DNA of 64,000 bases from Microlunatus speluncae (GTDB lineage Bacteria > Actinomycetota > Actinomycetes > Propionibacteriales > Propionibacteriaceae), in contig NZ_VKCZ01000008.1 of the NCBI RefSeq assembly GCF_009299835.1, positions 62,001-126,000 on the forward strand. Reading direction: 5' to 3'. This document shows positions 48,816 to 57,763 of this stretch, in pieces. The position numbers and the translations under genes were made by a program. Below the pieces are notes generated by a model. That model made no database searches, had not been told where the DNA came from, and saw nothing but the letters and a program-made list of their open reading frames with translations. How positions within the stretch are numbered: the first letter of the stretch is position 1; every line of letters starts with the position of its first letter.

Positions 48816-51800
48816 TCAGGCGACGGACTCCGCGTCCGTACGGAGGCGTTGGGAGATCACCGCGGACACACCGTCGCCCCGCATCGTGACGCCGTACAGG
48901 GCGTCGGCGACCTCCATCGTCCGCTTCTGGTGCGTGATCACCAGCAGCTGGCTGTTCTCCCGCAGCTCCTCGTAGATCTCCAGCAGCCGGCCCAGGTTGG
49001 TGTCGTCGAGCGCCGCCTCGACCTCGTCCAGGATGTAGAACGGGCTGGGCCGGGCGATGAACAGCGAGACCAGGAAGGCGACCGCGACGAGGGACCGCTC
49101 GCCGCCGGAGAGCAGCGACAGCCGCTTCACCTTCTTGCCCGGCGGCCGGGCCTCGACGTCGACGCCGGTGGTCAGCCAGTTGCCCGGCTCGGTCAGCACC
49201 AGCCGGCCCTCGCCGCCCGGGAACAGCCGGGTGAAGACCCGGTTGAACGCGTTCTCCACGTCGGCGTAGGCGTCGGCGAACACCTGCTCCACCCGGGCGT
49301 CGACCTCGGTGATGATGTCGATCAGGTCGGTCCGGGTCTTGCGCAGGTCCTCCAGCTGCTCGGAGAGGAACTGGTGCCGTTCCTCCATCGCGTCGAACTC
49401 CTCCAACGCGAGCGGGTTGATCCGGCCCAGCTGGCCCAGCGAACGCTCGGCCCGACGGAGCCGTTTCTGCTGCTCCTCGCGGACGTACGGCACCGGTTCC
49501 GGCCGCTCGTCCTCGTCGGTGATCAAGGAGCCGTCCTCGTGGGCGAGCACCGGCACCGGCAGCTCCGGTCCGTACTCGTCGGCCAGCACCTGCGGCTCCA
49601 GGCCCAGCTCGGTCATCGCCTTCTCGGACAGGGCCTCGATCCGCATCCGGTGCTCGGCCCGGGCCATCTCCTCCCGGTGCGCCGAGTCGACCAGCGACTC
49701 GAAGTCCGAGCCGAGGGCGCGGACCCGCTTCCGGACCTCGGTCAGCACCGCCTCGGCCTCGGCCCGGGTGGTCTCCGCCTCGGCCCGTTCGGTGGCGGCC
49801 AGAGCGACCGACCGTTCGACCTGGTCGGCCAGATAGCTGCCGGCCGCGTGCACCGCGGTGGCGATCTTCGCCTCGCGCAGCATCCGCTCCCGCCGGGCCA
49901 CCGCCCGGGCGTGCGCCTGCCGTTCGTTCTCCGCGGCCTGCCGCAGCGCGTCGGCGCGGCCGGCCAGGGCCCGTACCCGCTCCTCCAGCGTGCGCAGCGC
50001 GAGCCGGGCATCCATCTCGGCCGCCCGGGCCAGCCGGGCCTCCTCGCCGAGCCGGTCCCGTTCCTCCGGGTCGGGCTCGTCGATCTCGGCCTCGTCGCTG
50101 GCCAACTCGAGCCGGTGCTCCAGGTCGGCCAGCCCGGACAGGTCGGCGTCCCGGGCCTGCTCGGCCCCCTGGATCGCGGCGGCGAGCCGGTCGGCCTCGC
50201 CGCGCGCGCCCTTGGCGGTCGACGACAGCTGGCCCAACTCCTCGGCGACGGCCGCCATCGCGGCGTCGGACTCGTGCAGCCGGGCCAGCGTCACCTCGAC
50301 GTCCCGCTTGGTCTGAGCGTGCCGCTCGGTCAGCTCGGTCTGGGCGAACTTCAGCCGGTCGCAGGCGTGGTTGGCCGCGGCCAGCTTCTGCTCCGCCTCG
50401 TCGACCGCGGCCTGCACCTCGATCAGGCTCGGCTGCGCGGTCGAACCACCGGCGGCGAAGTGGGCGCTGAGCACGTCGCCGTCTCGGGTGACCGCGGTCA
50501 GGTCCGCGTACTGCCGGATCAGGTCCCGCGCCGCCGGCAGATCCTCGACGACCGCGACCTTGCGCAGCATCCGGTCGACCGCCGGCCGCAACTCCGGCGA
50601 GCACTCGACGGCGTCGACCGCGTACCGGACGCCGGCCGGCGGAGTCGGCCAGGCGGCCCGGTCCGACGCCGGTGCCCCGGCCAGCAGCAGCCCGGCCCGG
50701 CCAAGATCCTCGGTCTTGAGATGGGCGAACGCGTCGACGGCGGCGTCCAGGTCGGCCACCGCCACCGCGTCGGCGGCGTAGCCGAAGGCCGCGGCGACCG
50801 CGGTCTCGAAGCCGGCTTCGACGCCGACCAGGGCGGCAACCGAGCCGAGCAGCCCGGTCATCTGATCCGTCGCGGCCAGCAGGGCCGCTCCGGCGTCCTT
50901 GCGCCGCAGCCCGACCTGGAGCGCTTCGACCCGGGCGACCAGCGCGGCCCGCTCCTGCTGGGCCTGGGTCTCGGCCCGGCGCAGTTCGGCGAGCTCGGCG
51001 TCGACCCCGTCCAGGGCCTGTTGGGCGGATTCGTGCTCGGCGTCCAGACCTTCCTCGCCGTCGTCCAACCCGGCCACCCGCGACTCGAGCGAGGTGAACG
51101 CGCGCTCGGCGACGGCGGCCCGCTCGGCGGCCTCGGCCTGGGCGGCACTGAGCCGGCCGATCTCGGCGTCCGCCGCTTCGGCCCGGCTGCGCAACGAATT
51201 GACCTGCCCGGTCAGTCGGGCCAGACCCTCGCGCCGGTCGGCCGCGGCCCGGATCAGGCCTGCCAGCCGGGTCTCCTCGAGCCGGTGCGCCTCCTCCAGC
51301 TCGCCGCGGCGTTCGCTGGCCAGCTCCAGCGCCTCCGATTTCTCCTCCAGCTGCGCGGTCAGCTCGGCCTCCTGCTCGCCGACCGCCTCGGCCTCCCGCT
51401 CCAACTCCTCGGGATCCCGGCCGGGCCGCACCTCCCCCGGATCGGACTCGGCGTTGCGCATCCGCTCCCGAGCGATCGACAGGGTGCTGGCGACCCGCTC
51501 CTTCAGGGCGGCCAGGGAATACCAGGTCTCCTGGGCCGCTGTCAGCCGCGGCAGGCCCTCGCGAACCGACTCCTCGGCGGCGGTCTCGGTCTCCCGCGCC
51601 ACCTCCAACGCCTCTTCCAACTCCCGCCGGCGATCCCGCATCGCCTTCTCGTCGGCCAGGTCGGACTGCATCGCCAGCGTCGCCTGGACCAGGTCGTCGG
51701 CGATCAACCGGGCCTTCGCGTCGCGCACCTCGGCCTGGATCACCGCGGCCTTGCGGGCCACCTCGGCCTGCCGGCCGAGCGGCTTCAGCTGGCGCCGGAT

Positions 51801-52391
51801 CTCCGAGATCAGGTCGTTCAGCCGGTTGAGGTTGCCCTCGGTCGACTCCAGCTTCTTCAGCGCCTTTTCCTTGCGCTTCCGGTGCTTGAGCACACCGGCG
51901 GCCTCTTCGATGAAGCCGCGCCGGCCCTCCGGCGTCGCCTGCAGGATCGAGTCGAGCTGGCCCTGGCCGACGATGACGTGCATCTCCCGGCCGATGCCCG
52001 AGTCCGACAGCAGTTCCTGGATGTCGAGCAGCCGGGCGGTCTGGCCGTTGATCGCGTACTCCGAACCGCCGTTGCGGAACATGGTCCGGGACAGCGTGAC
52101 CTCGGTGTACTCGATCGGCAGCGCGCCGTCGGTGTTGTCGATGGTGAGCGTGACCTCGGCCCGGCCGAGCGGCGCGCGGCCGGACGTACCGGCGAAGATG
52201 ACGTCCTGCATCTTGCCGCCGCGCAGGGACTTGACCCCCTGCTCGCCCATCACCCAGCTCAGGGCGTCGACGACGTTGGACTTGCCCGACCCGTTCGGCC
52301 CGACCACGCAGGTGATCCCTGGTTCGAAATTCAGCGTCGTCGCCGAAGCGAAGGACTTGAATCCCTTCAGGGTCAGGCTCTTCAGGTACAC
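48816..52391 (-). CDS. smc: Chromosome segregation SMC ATPase
   Basis: The 1191-residue protein is a full-length SMC, the condensin ATPase. The N-terminal head has Walker A VVGPNGSGKSN and the R-loop KSLRGGKM; two long coiled coils flank a Gly-rich hinge (about 510-620, FGYAADAVAVADLDAAVDAF); the C-terminal head has signature LLSGGERSLVA and Walker B ILDEVEAALDD. Start ATG 52391 is typical (MYLKSLTLKGFKSF). The usual ftsY neighbour is not next to it; a LacI gene follows instead. The ScpA/ScpB genes are not in the window. Confidence 0.98.
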   Translation of the reverse strand: MYLKSLTLKGFKSFASATTLNFEPGITCVVGPNGSGKSNVVDALSWVMGEQGVKSLRGGKMQDVIFAGTSGRAPLGRAEVTLTIDNTDGALPIEYTEVTLSRTMFRNGGSEYAINGQTARLLDIQELLSDSGIGREMHVIVGQGQLDSILQATPEGRRGFIEEAAGVLKHRKRKEKALKKLESTEGNLNRLNDLISEIRRQLKPLGRQAEVARKAAVIQAEVRDAKARLIADDLVQATLAMQSDLADEKAMRDRRRELEEALEVARETETAAEESVREGLPRLTAAQETWYSLAALKERVASTLSIARERMRNAESDPGEVRPGRDPEELEREAEAVGEQEAELTAQLEEKSEALELASERRGELEEAHRLEETRLAGLIRAAADRREGLARLTGQVNSLRSRAEAADAEIGRLSAAQAEAAERAAVAERAFTSLESRVAGLDDGEEGLDAEHESAQQALDGVDAELAELRRAETQAQQERAALVARVEALQVGLRRKDAGAALLAATDQMTGLLGSVAALVGVEAGFETAVAAAFGYAADAVAVADLDAAVDAFAHLKTEDLGRAGLLLAGAPASDRAAWPTPPAGVRYAVDAVECSPELRPAVDRMLRKVAVVEDLPAARDLIRQYADLTAVTRDGDVLSAHFAAGGSTAQPSLIEVQAAVDEAEQKLAAANHACDRLKFAQTELTERHAQTKRDVEVTLARLHESDAAMAAVAEELGQLSSTAKGARGEADRLAAAIQGAEQARDADLSGLADLEHRLELASDEAEIDEPDPEERDRLGEEARLARAAEMDARLALRTLEERVRALAGRADALRQAAENERQAHARAVARRERMLREAKIATAVHAAGSYLADQVERSVALAATERAEAETTRAEAEAVLTEVRKRVRALGSDFESLVDSAHREEMARAEHRMRIEALSEKAMTELGLEPQVLADEYGPELPVPVLAHEDGSLITDEDERPEPVPYVREEQQKRLRRAERSLGQLGRINPLALEEFDAMEERHQFLSEQLEDLRKTRTDLIDIITEVDARVEQVFADAYADVENAFNRVFTRLFPGGEGRLVLTEPGNWLTTGVDVEARPPGKKVKRLSLLSGGERSLVAVAFLVSLFIARPSPFYILDEVEAALDDTNLGRLLEIYEELRENSQLLVITHQKRTMEVADALYGVTMRGDGVSAVISQRLRTDAESVA

Positions 52392-52531
52392 GTGCGTTCC
52401 CTCAAATTGTCTCGTGCAGCAGCGATCCGGATCGTACGGAAGTCCGGTCGGTCAGGGCCGGGGAAGCAAATTACACCCTAACCGAGCAGCCCGGGCTAAC
52501 CGTGGAGGTCAGCCCCGGCGCCGATTCCGCG

Positions 52532-53164
52532 TCAGCGGCGGGCCTCTTCCCGCGGCAGGGCCGGCTCCGGTTCCTCGTCGGGCCGTCGTTGCTCCTGGGC
52601 GATCTCGGCCTGGAGTTCGGACTCGAAACTGACGTGGCGGCCGCGGCGGACGGCCGAGAACGTCCACAGCTTGTTGAGCACGAACGAGATCGGCACGGTG
52701 AAGCCGATGGTGATCAACTGGGCCCAGTAGTACTTGGTCCGGAAGCCGTTGGAGTTGTCCAGCAGATCCGACGGCAGCGAGAAGATCGACCCTGGGTGCA
52801 TCAGCAGGGTCAGGATGCCGAGGCCGATCAACTGCGCCACCAGGCCGACCGCGAGGAACGGCCCGAACTCCCGCCACCAGCCGCTGTGCTCGGCGCTGCG
52901 GAAGGTCCACTTGCGGTTCAGCTGGAAGTTCCACAGGTTGGCGACCAGGAACGCGATCATCGAGAAGACGTGATACCAGCGGACGTTGAAATCGGTCAGC
53001 GGCAGATCGATGGCGATGTCGTCGAAATGCGGCCCGGTCCGCTTCAACAGCACGACGGTGATCAGGTTGACCAGCACGCCGGACGCGCCGACCAGCCCGA
53101 ACCGGATCAGCAGGAGCCAGTTGTGACGGTGGCGCACGAAGAGATAGTGCCGGAGTCGTTCCAC
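52532..53164 (-). CDS. GtrA family membrane protein
   Basis: This 210-residue protein has four hydrophobic segments of the GtrA family (FGLVGASGVLVNLITVVLL, FSMIAFLVANLWNFQLNRKWTF, FGPFLAVGLVAQLIGLGIL, LITIGFTVPISFVLNKLWTF). GtrA-like proteins are thought to flip polyprenyl-linked sugars for cell-wall or teichoic acid glycosylation. The C-terminal tail is acidic and hydrophilic. It lies 140 bp upstream of smc on the same strand, and no glycosyltransferase is adjacent. Confidence 0.87.
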   Translation of the reverse strand: MERLRHYLFVRHRHNWLLLIRFGLVGASGVLVNLITVVLLKRTGPHFDDIAIDLPLTDFNVRWYHVFSMIAFLVANLWNFQLNRKWTFRSAEHSGWWREFGPFLAVGLVAQLIGLGILTLLMHPGSIFSLPSDLLDNSNGFRTKYYWAQLITIGFTVPISFVLNKLWTFSAVRRGRHVSFESELQAEIAQEQRRPDEEPEPALPREEARR

Positions 53165-53291
53165 GATTCTTCGAGCCTACCGCCCAACCCTGTGGAGTAC
53201 GGAAATCGGCAGTTCACCCCGGGCGCTGGACGATGTCGCCGGACGACCGCGTGTGCCGCGGTCTCGGCAACGCAGTGATCAGCCGTAACCA

Positions 53292-53372
53292 CTACTTGGT
53301 GTCGTTCGGGTGAGATGTGTGCACCCGCTCCAGATGAACCACTTGGCCCTCGACCCTGGTGTCCTTGGCCAT
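53292..53372 (-). CDS. Possible 26-residue small protein after the antitoxin-like gene
   Basis: ATG 53372 starts 3 bases after the stop of the antitoxin-like gene and encodes MAKDTRVEGQVVHLERV and nine more residues to a TAG. The frame reopens after the stop for about 25 codons (WLRLITALPRPRH), so it may be the remnant of a longer downstream partner with a nonsense change. There is no ribosome site of note. Coding status is doubtful. The rest of 53165-53375 shows nothing else. Confidence 0.25.
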   Translation of the reverse strand: MAKDTRVEGQVVHLERVHTSHPNDTK

Positions 53373-53375
53373 AGG

Positions 53376-53831
53376 TCAGGGACGCGCTACGACTTCGCCG
53401 TCTTCGATCCACTCTGTGGGAGTTCGCCCGAGCCCAGCAGCGATGGCGGTAGCGGTTTCCCTCCACGCGGTGAGTTCGGCGATCGCCAGGTGGGATTGCC
53501 CGGTTGCGAACGACGCCCGGGCAGCAGTCAGGACCTTCACCGCGCACTCCTCGCGATCCTCGGGACGGAAGGCAAGCATCCAAGGAAAGCGATCACTCAT
53601 ACGGTCAACAAGGGTCCCTTCGGTGCTGGTCGAGACGGCGATCAACTGCGCTGCCAGTTCAAGAAGAGCGGTCCGTGCACGGTTCTCGCGCTCAGACATC
53701 AGGACCAGCGACTCACCATCACGCCGAGTGACCTCAACCGGGTGGTCGGTGGCAGCGGCGAAAACCTCAGCAGACGATCGGCTGAGGTCGGAAGACTGGA
53801 AGACGGTGCGGGATTCCGCGGCGATGACCAT
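53376..53831 (-). CDS. Phd/YefM-like antitoxin-type protein without a clear toxin
   Basis: The 151-residue protein has an N-terminal Phd-like segment (SSDLSRSSAEVFAAATDHPVEVTRRDGESLVLMS), where the SRSSAEVFA and RRDGESLVLM pattern resembles prevent-host-death antitoxins. A C-terminal helical part of about 80 residues is longer than in simple Phd. ATG 53831 is chosen because the 18-bp palindrome lies 14 bp upstream; an in-frame TTG at 53867 would place the palindrome inside the gene. No RelE, Doc or Fic toxin gene is next to it, only a 26-codon frame. A stand-alone regulator is also possible. Confidence 0.7.
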   Translation of the reverse strand: MVIAAESRTVFQSSDLSRSSAEVFAAATDHPVEVTRRDGESLVLMSERENRARTALLELAAQLIAVSTSTEGTLVDRMSDRFPWMLAFRPEDREECAVKVLTAARASFATGQSHLAIAELTAWRETATAIAAGLGRTPTEWIEDGEVVARP

Positions 53832-53844
53832 ACCGTCACGATAG

Positions 53845-53862
53845 TTCAGAACACGTTCTGAA
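53845..53862. promoter_or_regulatory. Palindrome upstream of the antitoxin-like gene
   Basis: TTCAGAAC-AC-GTTCTGAA has perfect 8-bp arms around 2 bases and lies 14-31 bp before ATG 53831. This is the expected place for autoregulation by a Phd-type antitoxin. Confidence 0.65.
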
Positions 53863-53885
53863 TTCAAGATAGCCAGTGCGCCCGC

Positions 53886-54887
53886 TCAAGGAGCATCCCC
53901 AGGTGCGCGGAACACGGGTCGGCGGGGAAGCACCTCCCGGACCCGGTCGATGCCGCCGGCCGGAAAGCGGCTGACGAGAGCGCGTACCTCCGGGTCCCGG
54001 ATCCGGGCCTGCAACGCTCCCGGGAAGTCGCCCCAGAGCACCCGGAACGGGCGGTCCCACAGCCGCACGATCTCGGTCGGTACGGGGTCGCTCACCCCGA
54101 GCGCGTTCTGCCGCGCCGCCAGTTGGCGATAGGTGGCGATCAACGCCTCCTCCCGGTCCGGCCACGACTCGGCCCGGAGCACAGCGCGAAACAGAGGCGC
54201 CAGCGTGTCGGCACCAGGCAACCGGGCGAAGGCGGTCCCGAACCATTTCGAGTACGGGGCGTAGCGGCGTTCCTGCAGGAAGCAGAGCCGGATCATGTCG
54301 CGGACCAGCTCGGCACCGATCAGGGCGGAGCCGAGCTCGTCGCCGACCTGACCGGCGCGGCCGACCAGATTCTGCTCCGGGTGCAGTCGCCACCACATCG
54401 CGGACAGGAAATAGAGCCACAGCTCGTGCGGATAGTAGGAGAACCGGTCGCGCTCGTGCCGCAGCCCGACCTGATCATGGAAGACCTCGCCTGCGGTGAA
54501 CATCAGCAACCGCGGCTCCGAGAGGCCGAGCCAGTCCGACACGGTGGGCGGCCGGTGATCAGGAGTGACGCCGAGCTGATCTTGCAGATAGTTGTGCAGG
54601 GTGTTCACGGTGACGCCCGTCGGCGCGCCGCCGAAGCGATCCGGCAGCACCCGCCGAATCGTCGCCTCAACCGCTTCGCTCTCTGCGGCGGCACCGAGGA
54701 AGATCAACAGCCGTGCCTGTCGATCATGGTCGGCCGACTGCGGATCGTCGTAGCCAAGCACTTCCGAGCCGCGACCGAGCAGCGCCGCACTGTAGGCCAG
54801 ATCCGGATGCTCCGCCGCCAGCACGGGTCCGACGAGCTCCTCGTACAACCGGCGACTGAGCTCGAGGCCCGGAACGTAACGCTCCAT
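53886..54887 (-). CDS. DUF4037 domain protein (nucleotidyltransferase-like)
   Basis: The 333-residue soluble protein resembles the DUF4037 family. The N-terminal part has LLGRGSEVLGYDDPQSADHD, matching the GSxxxG...D-D pattern of a nucleotidyltransferase core, and the rest is helical with Trp/Tyr-rich RFSYYPHELWLYFLSAMWWRL. No substrate is known for the family. Start ATG 54887 lies 2 bases after the ZIP stop, so the two are probably co-transcribed; the longer frame overlaps the ZIP gene. Confidence 0.8.
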   Translation of the reverse strand: MERYVPGLELSRRLYEELVGPVLAAEHPDLAYSAALLGRGSEVLGYDDPQSADHDRQARLLIFLGAAAESEAVEATIRRVLPDRFGGAPTGVTVNTLHNYLQDQLGVTPDHRPPTVSDWLGLSEPRLLMFTAGEVFHDQVGLRHERDRFSYYPHELWLYFLSAMWWRLHPEQNLVGRAGQVGDELGSALIGAELVRDMIRLCFLQERRYAPYSKWFGTAFARLPGADTLAPLFRAVLRAESWPDREEALIATYRQLAARQNALGVSDPVPTEIVRLWDRPFRVLWGDFPGALQARIRDPEVRALVSRFPAGGIDRVREVLPRRPVFRAPGDAP

Positions 54888-54889
54888 GA

Positions 54890-55645
54890 TCAGACGAGGT
54901 TGGAGAGCGCGGCGGCGACGGCGAAGCCGATCACGGTGAGCAGGCCGGCCCGGTTGCCAGCCTTCTCCTTCGCCTCCGGGATCATCGAGTCGACCAGCAT
55001 CACCAACAGCGCGCCCGCCGCGAAGCCGTCGATCGCGCCCTTCACCTCGGGGCCGGCGACGCTGGCGAGGGCGTAACCGCCGAGGGTCGCGAGGGCGCAG
55101 GCGACGGAGACGACGATCCACAGGCTGGTCACCGAGCGGACGGACTTGCCGGCCGCCCGCATGTCGCTGGCCGAGCCGATCCCCTCGGGCAGGTTGGAGA
55201 TGAAGATCGCCACCAGCAGGGCGACACTGACCCCCTCGCCCGCGGCCAGGCCGATGCCGAGCACCGCTTGCTCCGGGATTCCGTCCAACAGCGAGCCGAG
55301 CGCGAGCGGCAGTCCCCCGGACCCACCGCCGGCCCGGCCGCCGATCCGGTCCACCGCGGCGTTCGCACCGAAGAAGGCCAACGCCCCGACGGCCAGCCCG
55401 ATCGCCACCGGGACCGGGCCGCCGATGGCCAGGCCCTCCTGAGCCAGCTCGAAAGCGACGCTGGAGATCAGCGCGCCGGCGCCGAACGCCAGCACACCGC
55501 CGACCACCCCGGCGTGCCACTTCCTGATCATGCCCAGCACGGCCCCGATCACCAGCGAACTCGCCGCTACCGCGCCCCATCCCAACGCTGCCAGCACGGT
55601 GGTCACGCTACTGGGTCCGCCGTCGCCGATCGACTCCTGCGCCAT
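54890..55645 (-). CDS. ZIP family metal transporter
   Basis: The 251-residue membrane protein has eight hydrophobic segments and the ZIP metal path motifs SLLDGIPEQAVLGIGL and FISNLPEGIGSASDM, with Asp/Glu/Asn in place of some His residues found in zinc-selective ZIPs. It would move divalent metal (zinc, iron or manganese) into the cytoplasm. ATG 55645 is used because homology begins near VLAALGWGAVAA. It is upstream of the DUF4037 gene in one operon. Confidence 0.87.
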   Translation of the reverse strand: MAQESIGDGGPSSVTTVLAALGWGAVAASSLVIGAVLGMIRKWHAGVVGGVLAFGAGALISSVAFELAQEGLAIGGPVPVAIGLAVGALAFFGANAAVDRIGGRAGGGSGGLPLALGSLLDGIPEQAVLGIGLAAGEGVSVALLVAIFISNLPEGIGSASDMRAAGKSVRSVTSLWIVVSVACALATLGGYALASVAGPEVKGAIDGFAAGALLVMLVDSMIPEAKEKAGNRAGLLTVIGFAVAAALSNLV

Positions 55646-55805
55646 CCGGGCCGGCGAGCGCGTACGCGGTGGCCCTCCTCGTCCACGACCAGCGGAGTTA
55701 CGATGTTGCGTCCCTGGAGAGGCGCTGCAGCGGGCCCGCGACGTACGGGTGCCGCAACGCTCCGGCGGGACCTTGTTGATCAAGGGCGCCTGATGATCGA
55801 AAGGC

Positions 55806-56522
55806 GTGCGCGTGGACAACGCAGCGGACGGTGTGGCGGCGCGGCTCGCCCGGATCTGGCGCTATCCGGTGAAATCGATGGCCGGTGAATCACTCGAGTC
55901 GGCCGCCGTCTCCTGGCACGGCCTGGCCGGCGACCGGCGATGGGCGTTCGTTCGACCCGATCATGAATCCAACGGATTTCCCTGGCACACGATCCGCGAG
56001 GAACCTCGGATGTGGCTGTATTCGGCGCGACTCAGGGATCCGGGCCGGCCGGACGCCTCGACGGCCGAGGTGCTGACCCCGGCCGGCGAAACCCTCGAGG
56101 TCACCGATCCGGCGCTGGCCGAGCAACTCGGTGCCCGGTTGCGCCTGATGCGGTTGCATCGCGGCGCCTTCGACACGATGCCCGTCTCGTTGATCGGCAG
56201 CGCGACCGCGGCGGAGTTGTGCCGGACCGCCGGTCTCCCGGTCGACCCGCGCCGGTTCCGACCGAACCTGCTGGTCGAGACCGATGAGCCGTTCGTCGAG
56301 GACTCCTGGGTCGGCCGCACCCTGCGGATCGGCGACGCCGTGCTCCGGGTCGACCGATCCGACAAACGGTGCGTGGCGATCAACGTCGATCCGGAGACCG
56401 GCCAGGTGAGCCCGGAGCTACTCCGCCTGGTCGCCAAGACCCGCGGCTCAGCCGCCGGCGTCTATGCCACCGTCGTCGTTCCCGCCGAGGTTCGCGTCGC
56501 CGCCGACATCCTGTTCGTCTGA
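55806..56522 (+). CDS. MOSC domain protein with N-terminal beta-barrel
   Basis: The 238-residue protein has a MOSC N-terminal barrel (IWRYPVKSMAGESLE, GDRRWAFVRPD) and a MOSC domain with PVSLIG, RRFRPNLLVET and the invariant Cys in DKRCVAINVDPETG. MOSC proteins bind molybdenum cofactor-bound sulphur and act in MOSC/mARC-type reductases or sulphur carriers. It is a single-chain member without a ferredoxin domain. Start GTG 55806 has GAAAGG. The adjacent 160-bp gap holds no other feature. Confidence 0.9.
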   Translation: MRVDNAADGVAARLARIWRYPVKSMAGESLESAAVSWHGLAGDRRWAFVRPDHESNGFPWHTIREEPRMWLYSARLRDPGRPDASTAEVLTPAGETLEVTDPALAEQLGARLRLMRLHRGAFDTMPVSLIGSATAAELCRTAGLPVDPRRFRPNLLVETDEPFVEDSWVGRTLRIGDAVLRVDRSDKRCVAINVDPETGQVSPELLRLVAKTRGSAAGVYATVVVPAEVRVAADILFV

Positions 56523-56604
56523 TGCATGACTCGGCGAATCATCGCAGTCGTCGCAGCATCGCGTCGCCAGGTGATCGTTCCGGCTGGCGTGAGGACGCTC
56601 GGGT

Positions 56605-56632
56605 GTTCGTTCCCTGAGCGTGTCGAAGGGCA
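56605..56632 (+). repeat. Single REP-like unit after the MOSC gene
   Basis: GTTCGTTCCCTGAGCGTGTC followed by GAAGGGC is one complete unit in the 134-bp gap between convergent genes. It differs by one base (G for C) from the copies at 41 kb. Confidence 0.8.
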
Positions 56633-56656
56633 AAGGCCAGTTGTCTTGCAGCGTGA

Positions 56657-57763
56657 TCACTGGTTCTGGACGTAGTCCGGGACGGTGATCTCGGCGCCGT
56701 CGGCCAGGGCGGAGGCGTGGGCGCAGATGCCGGGGGCGGTGAAGGTTGCGGCCTGCCGGGCGTTGATCTTGGCCGGCCGAGCTTCGACGATGCTGGAGAC
56801 GAATTCGTGCACCAGATGGGGATGCGAGCCGCCATGGCCGCCGTCGGCGAAGGGGCGCAGGGGTTCCGGCAACAGCTCCGGTGCGCCGGCGGGATGGACG
56901 TCGGCGACCGACACCGGGCGGCCCCGCTGGCCGGATCGCGCCGGTTCCATCGCGAACTCCTTCATCGGCCCGCCCTCCAACTGCGGCCACTCCAGGGCAC
57001 CCTCGTCGCCGTACACCGAGAATCCTTCGAGATAGGACCGGCCGAGCTGGAAGAACGACATGGTGATGTTGGCGACAAGATCATCGGCGGCCGGGTCGCC
57101 GGCCGGCGGTGCCAGCCGGAACAGACCCGCCTCGGTGCCGAAGCCCGGCCCGCCGACGCCGATCCGATCGGGCGCCAGCCGGGACGAGCCGAGGCAACGG
57201 ACGGAGGCAACGCGGGTCCCGGCCAGCGCCAGGGCCGGCGACAGCGCGTGCGTCACGTAGTGCATCGGCGGAAACCCGAGCCAGTACGGCGGATAGCCGT
57301 CCAGGTTCTGCAGGTGCTCGCCGCGGAAGTAGCTGAGCCGGCCCAGGGCGCCCTGGTCGAGCAGCCGGCGGGCATGGAAGATCTCGCGGGAATACACCGC
57401 GGTCTCCATCATCATGTAATTCCGGCCGCTGCGCCGCTCCGCGGCGATCAGCCGATCACAGTCCTCCAGCGTCGTCGCCATCGGTACGGCGCTGGCGCAG
57501 TGCCGGCCCGAATCCAAGATCAACTCCACCTGATCGGCGTGCAGAGCCACCGGAGTGAGCAGATGCACCGCATCCCAGCCGTCGGCCGCCAGCGCCTGCT
57601 CCAGACTGTCGAAGCGGTCGGGCAGGCCGAGCTCGTCGCCGACCGCAGCCAACCGGTCCGGGTCGCTGTCGACGAGCGCGACCCGGCCGACCTCGGGGTG
57701 CGCGACGTAGATCGGCGCGAAGGCGGCGCCGAAGCCGAGGCCAACGACGATCACGTCGATCAT
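56657..57763 (-). CDS. Gfo/Idh/MocA family oxidoreductase
   Basis: This 368-residue protein has an N-terminal Rossmann fold (VVGLGFGAAFAPIY, GxGxxG-like) and a C-terminal alpha/beta domain of the family. The usual EKP loop reads AVPMATT, so the typical Lys is absent. The motif YMMMETAVYSREIF and the His-rich GGHGGSHPHLVHEF may hold the active site. Members oxidise or epimerise sugars and inositols with NAD(P). It overlaps the EthD-like gene by 4 bases. The substrate is unknown. Confidence 0.87.
   Translation of the reverse strand: MIDVIVVGLGFGAAFAPIYVAHPEVGRVALVDSDPDRLAAVGDELGLPDRFDSLEQALAADGWDAVHLLTPVALHADQVELILDSGRHCASAVPMATTLEDCDRLIAAERRSGRNYMMMETAVYSREIFHARRLLDQGALGRLSYFRGEHLQNLDGYPPYWLGFPPMHYVTHALSPALALAGTRVASVRCLGSSRLAPDRIGVGGPGFGTEAGLFRLAPPAGDPAADDLVANITMSFFQLGRSYLEGFSVYGDEGALEWPQLEGGPMKEFAMEPARSGQRGRPVSVADVHPAGAPELLPEPLRPFADGGHGGSHPHLVHEFVSSIVEARPAKINARQAATFTAPGICAHASALADGAEITVPDYVQNQ

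Noticed and set aside
48792-52481. A long plus-strand frame opposite smc
   Set aside because: It is antisense to a full SMC protein and has the His/Arg/Gln-rich composition of GC-rich shadow frames.
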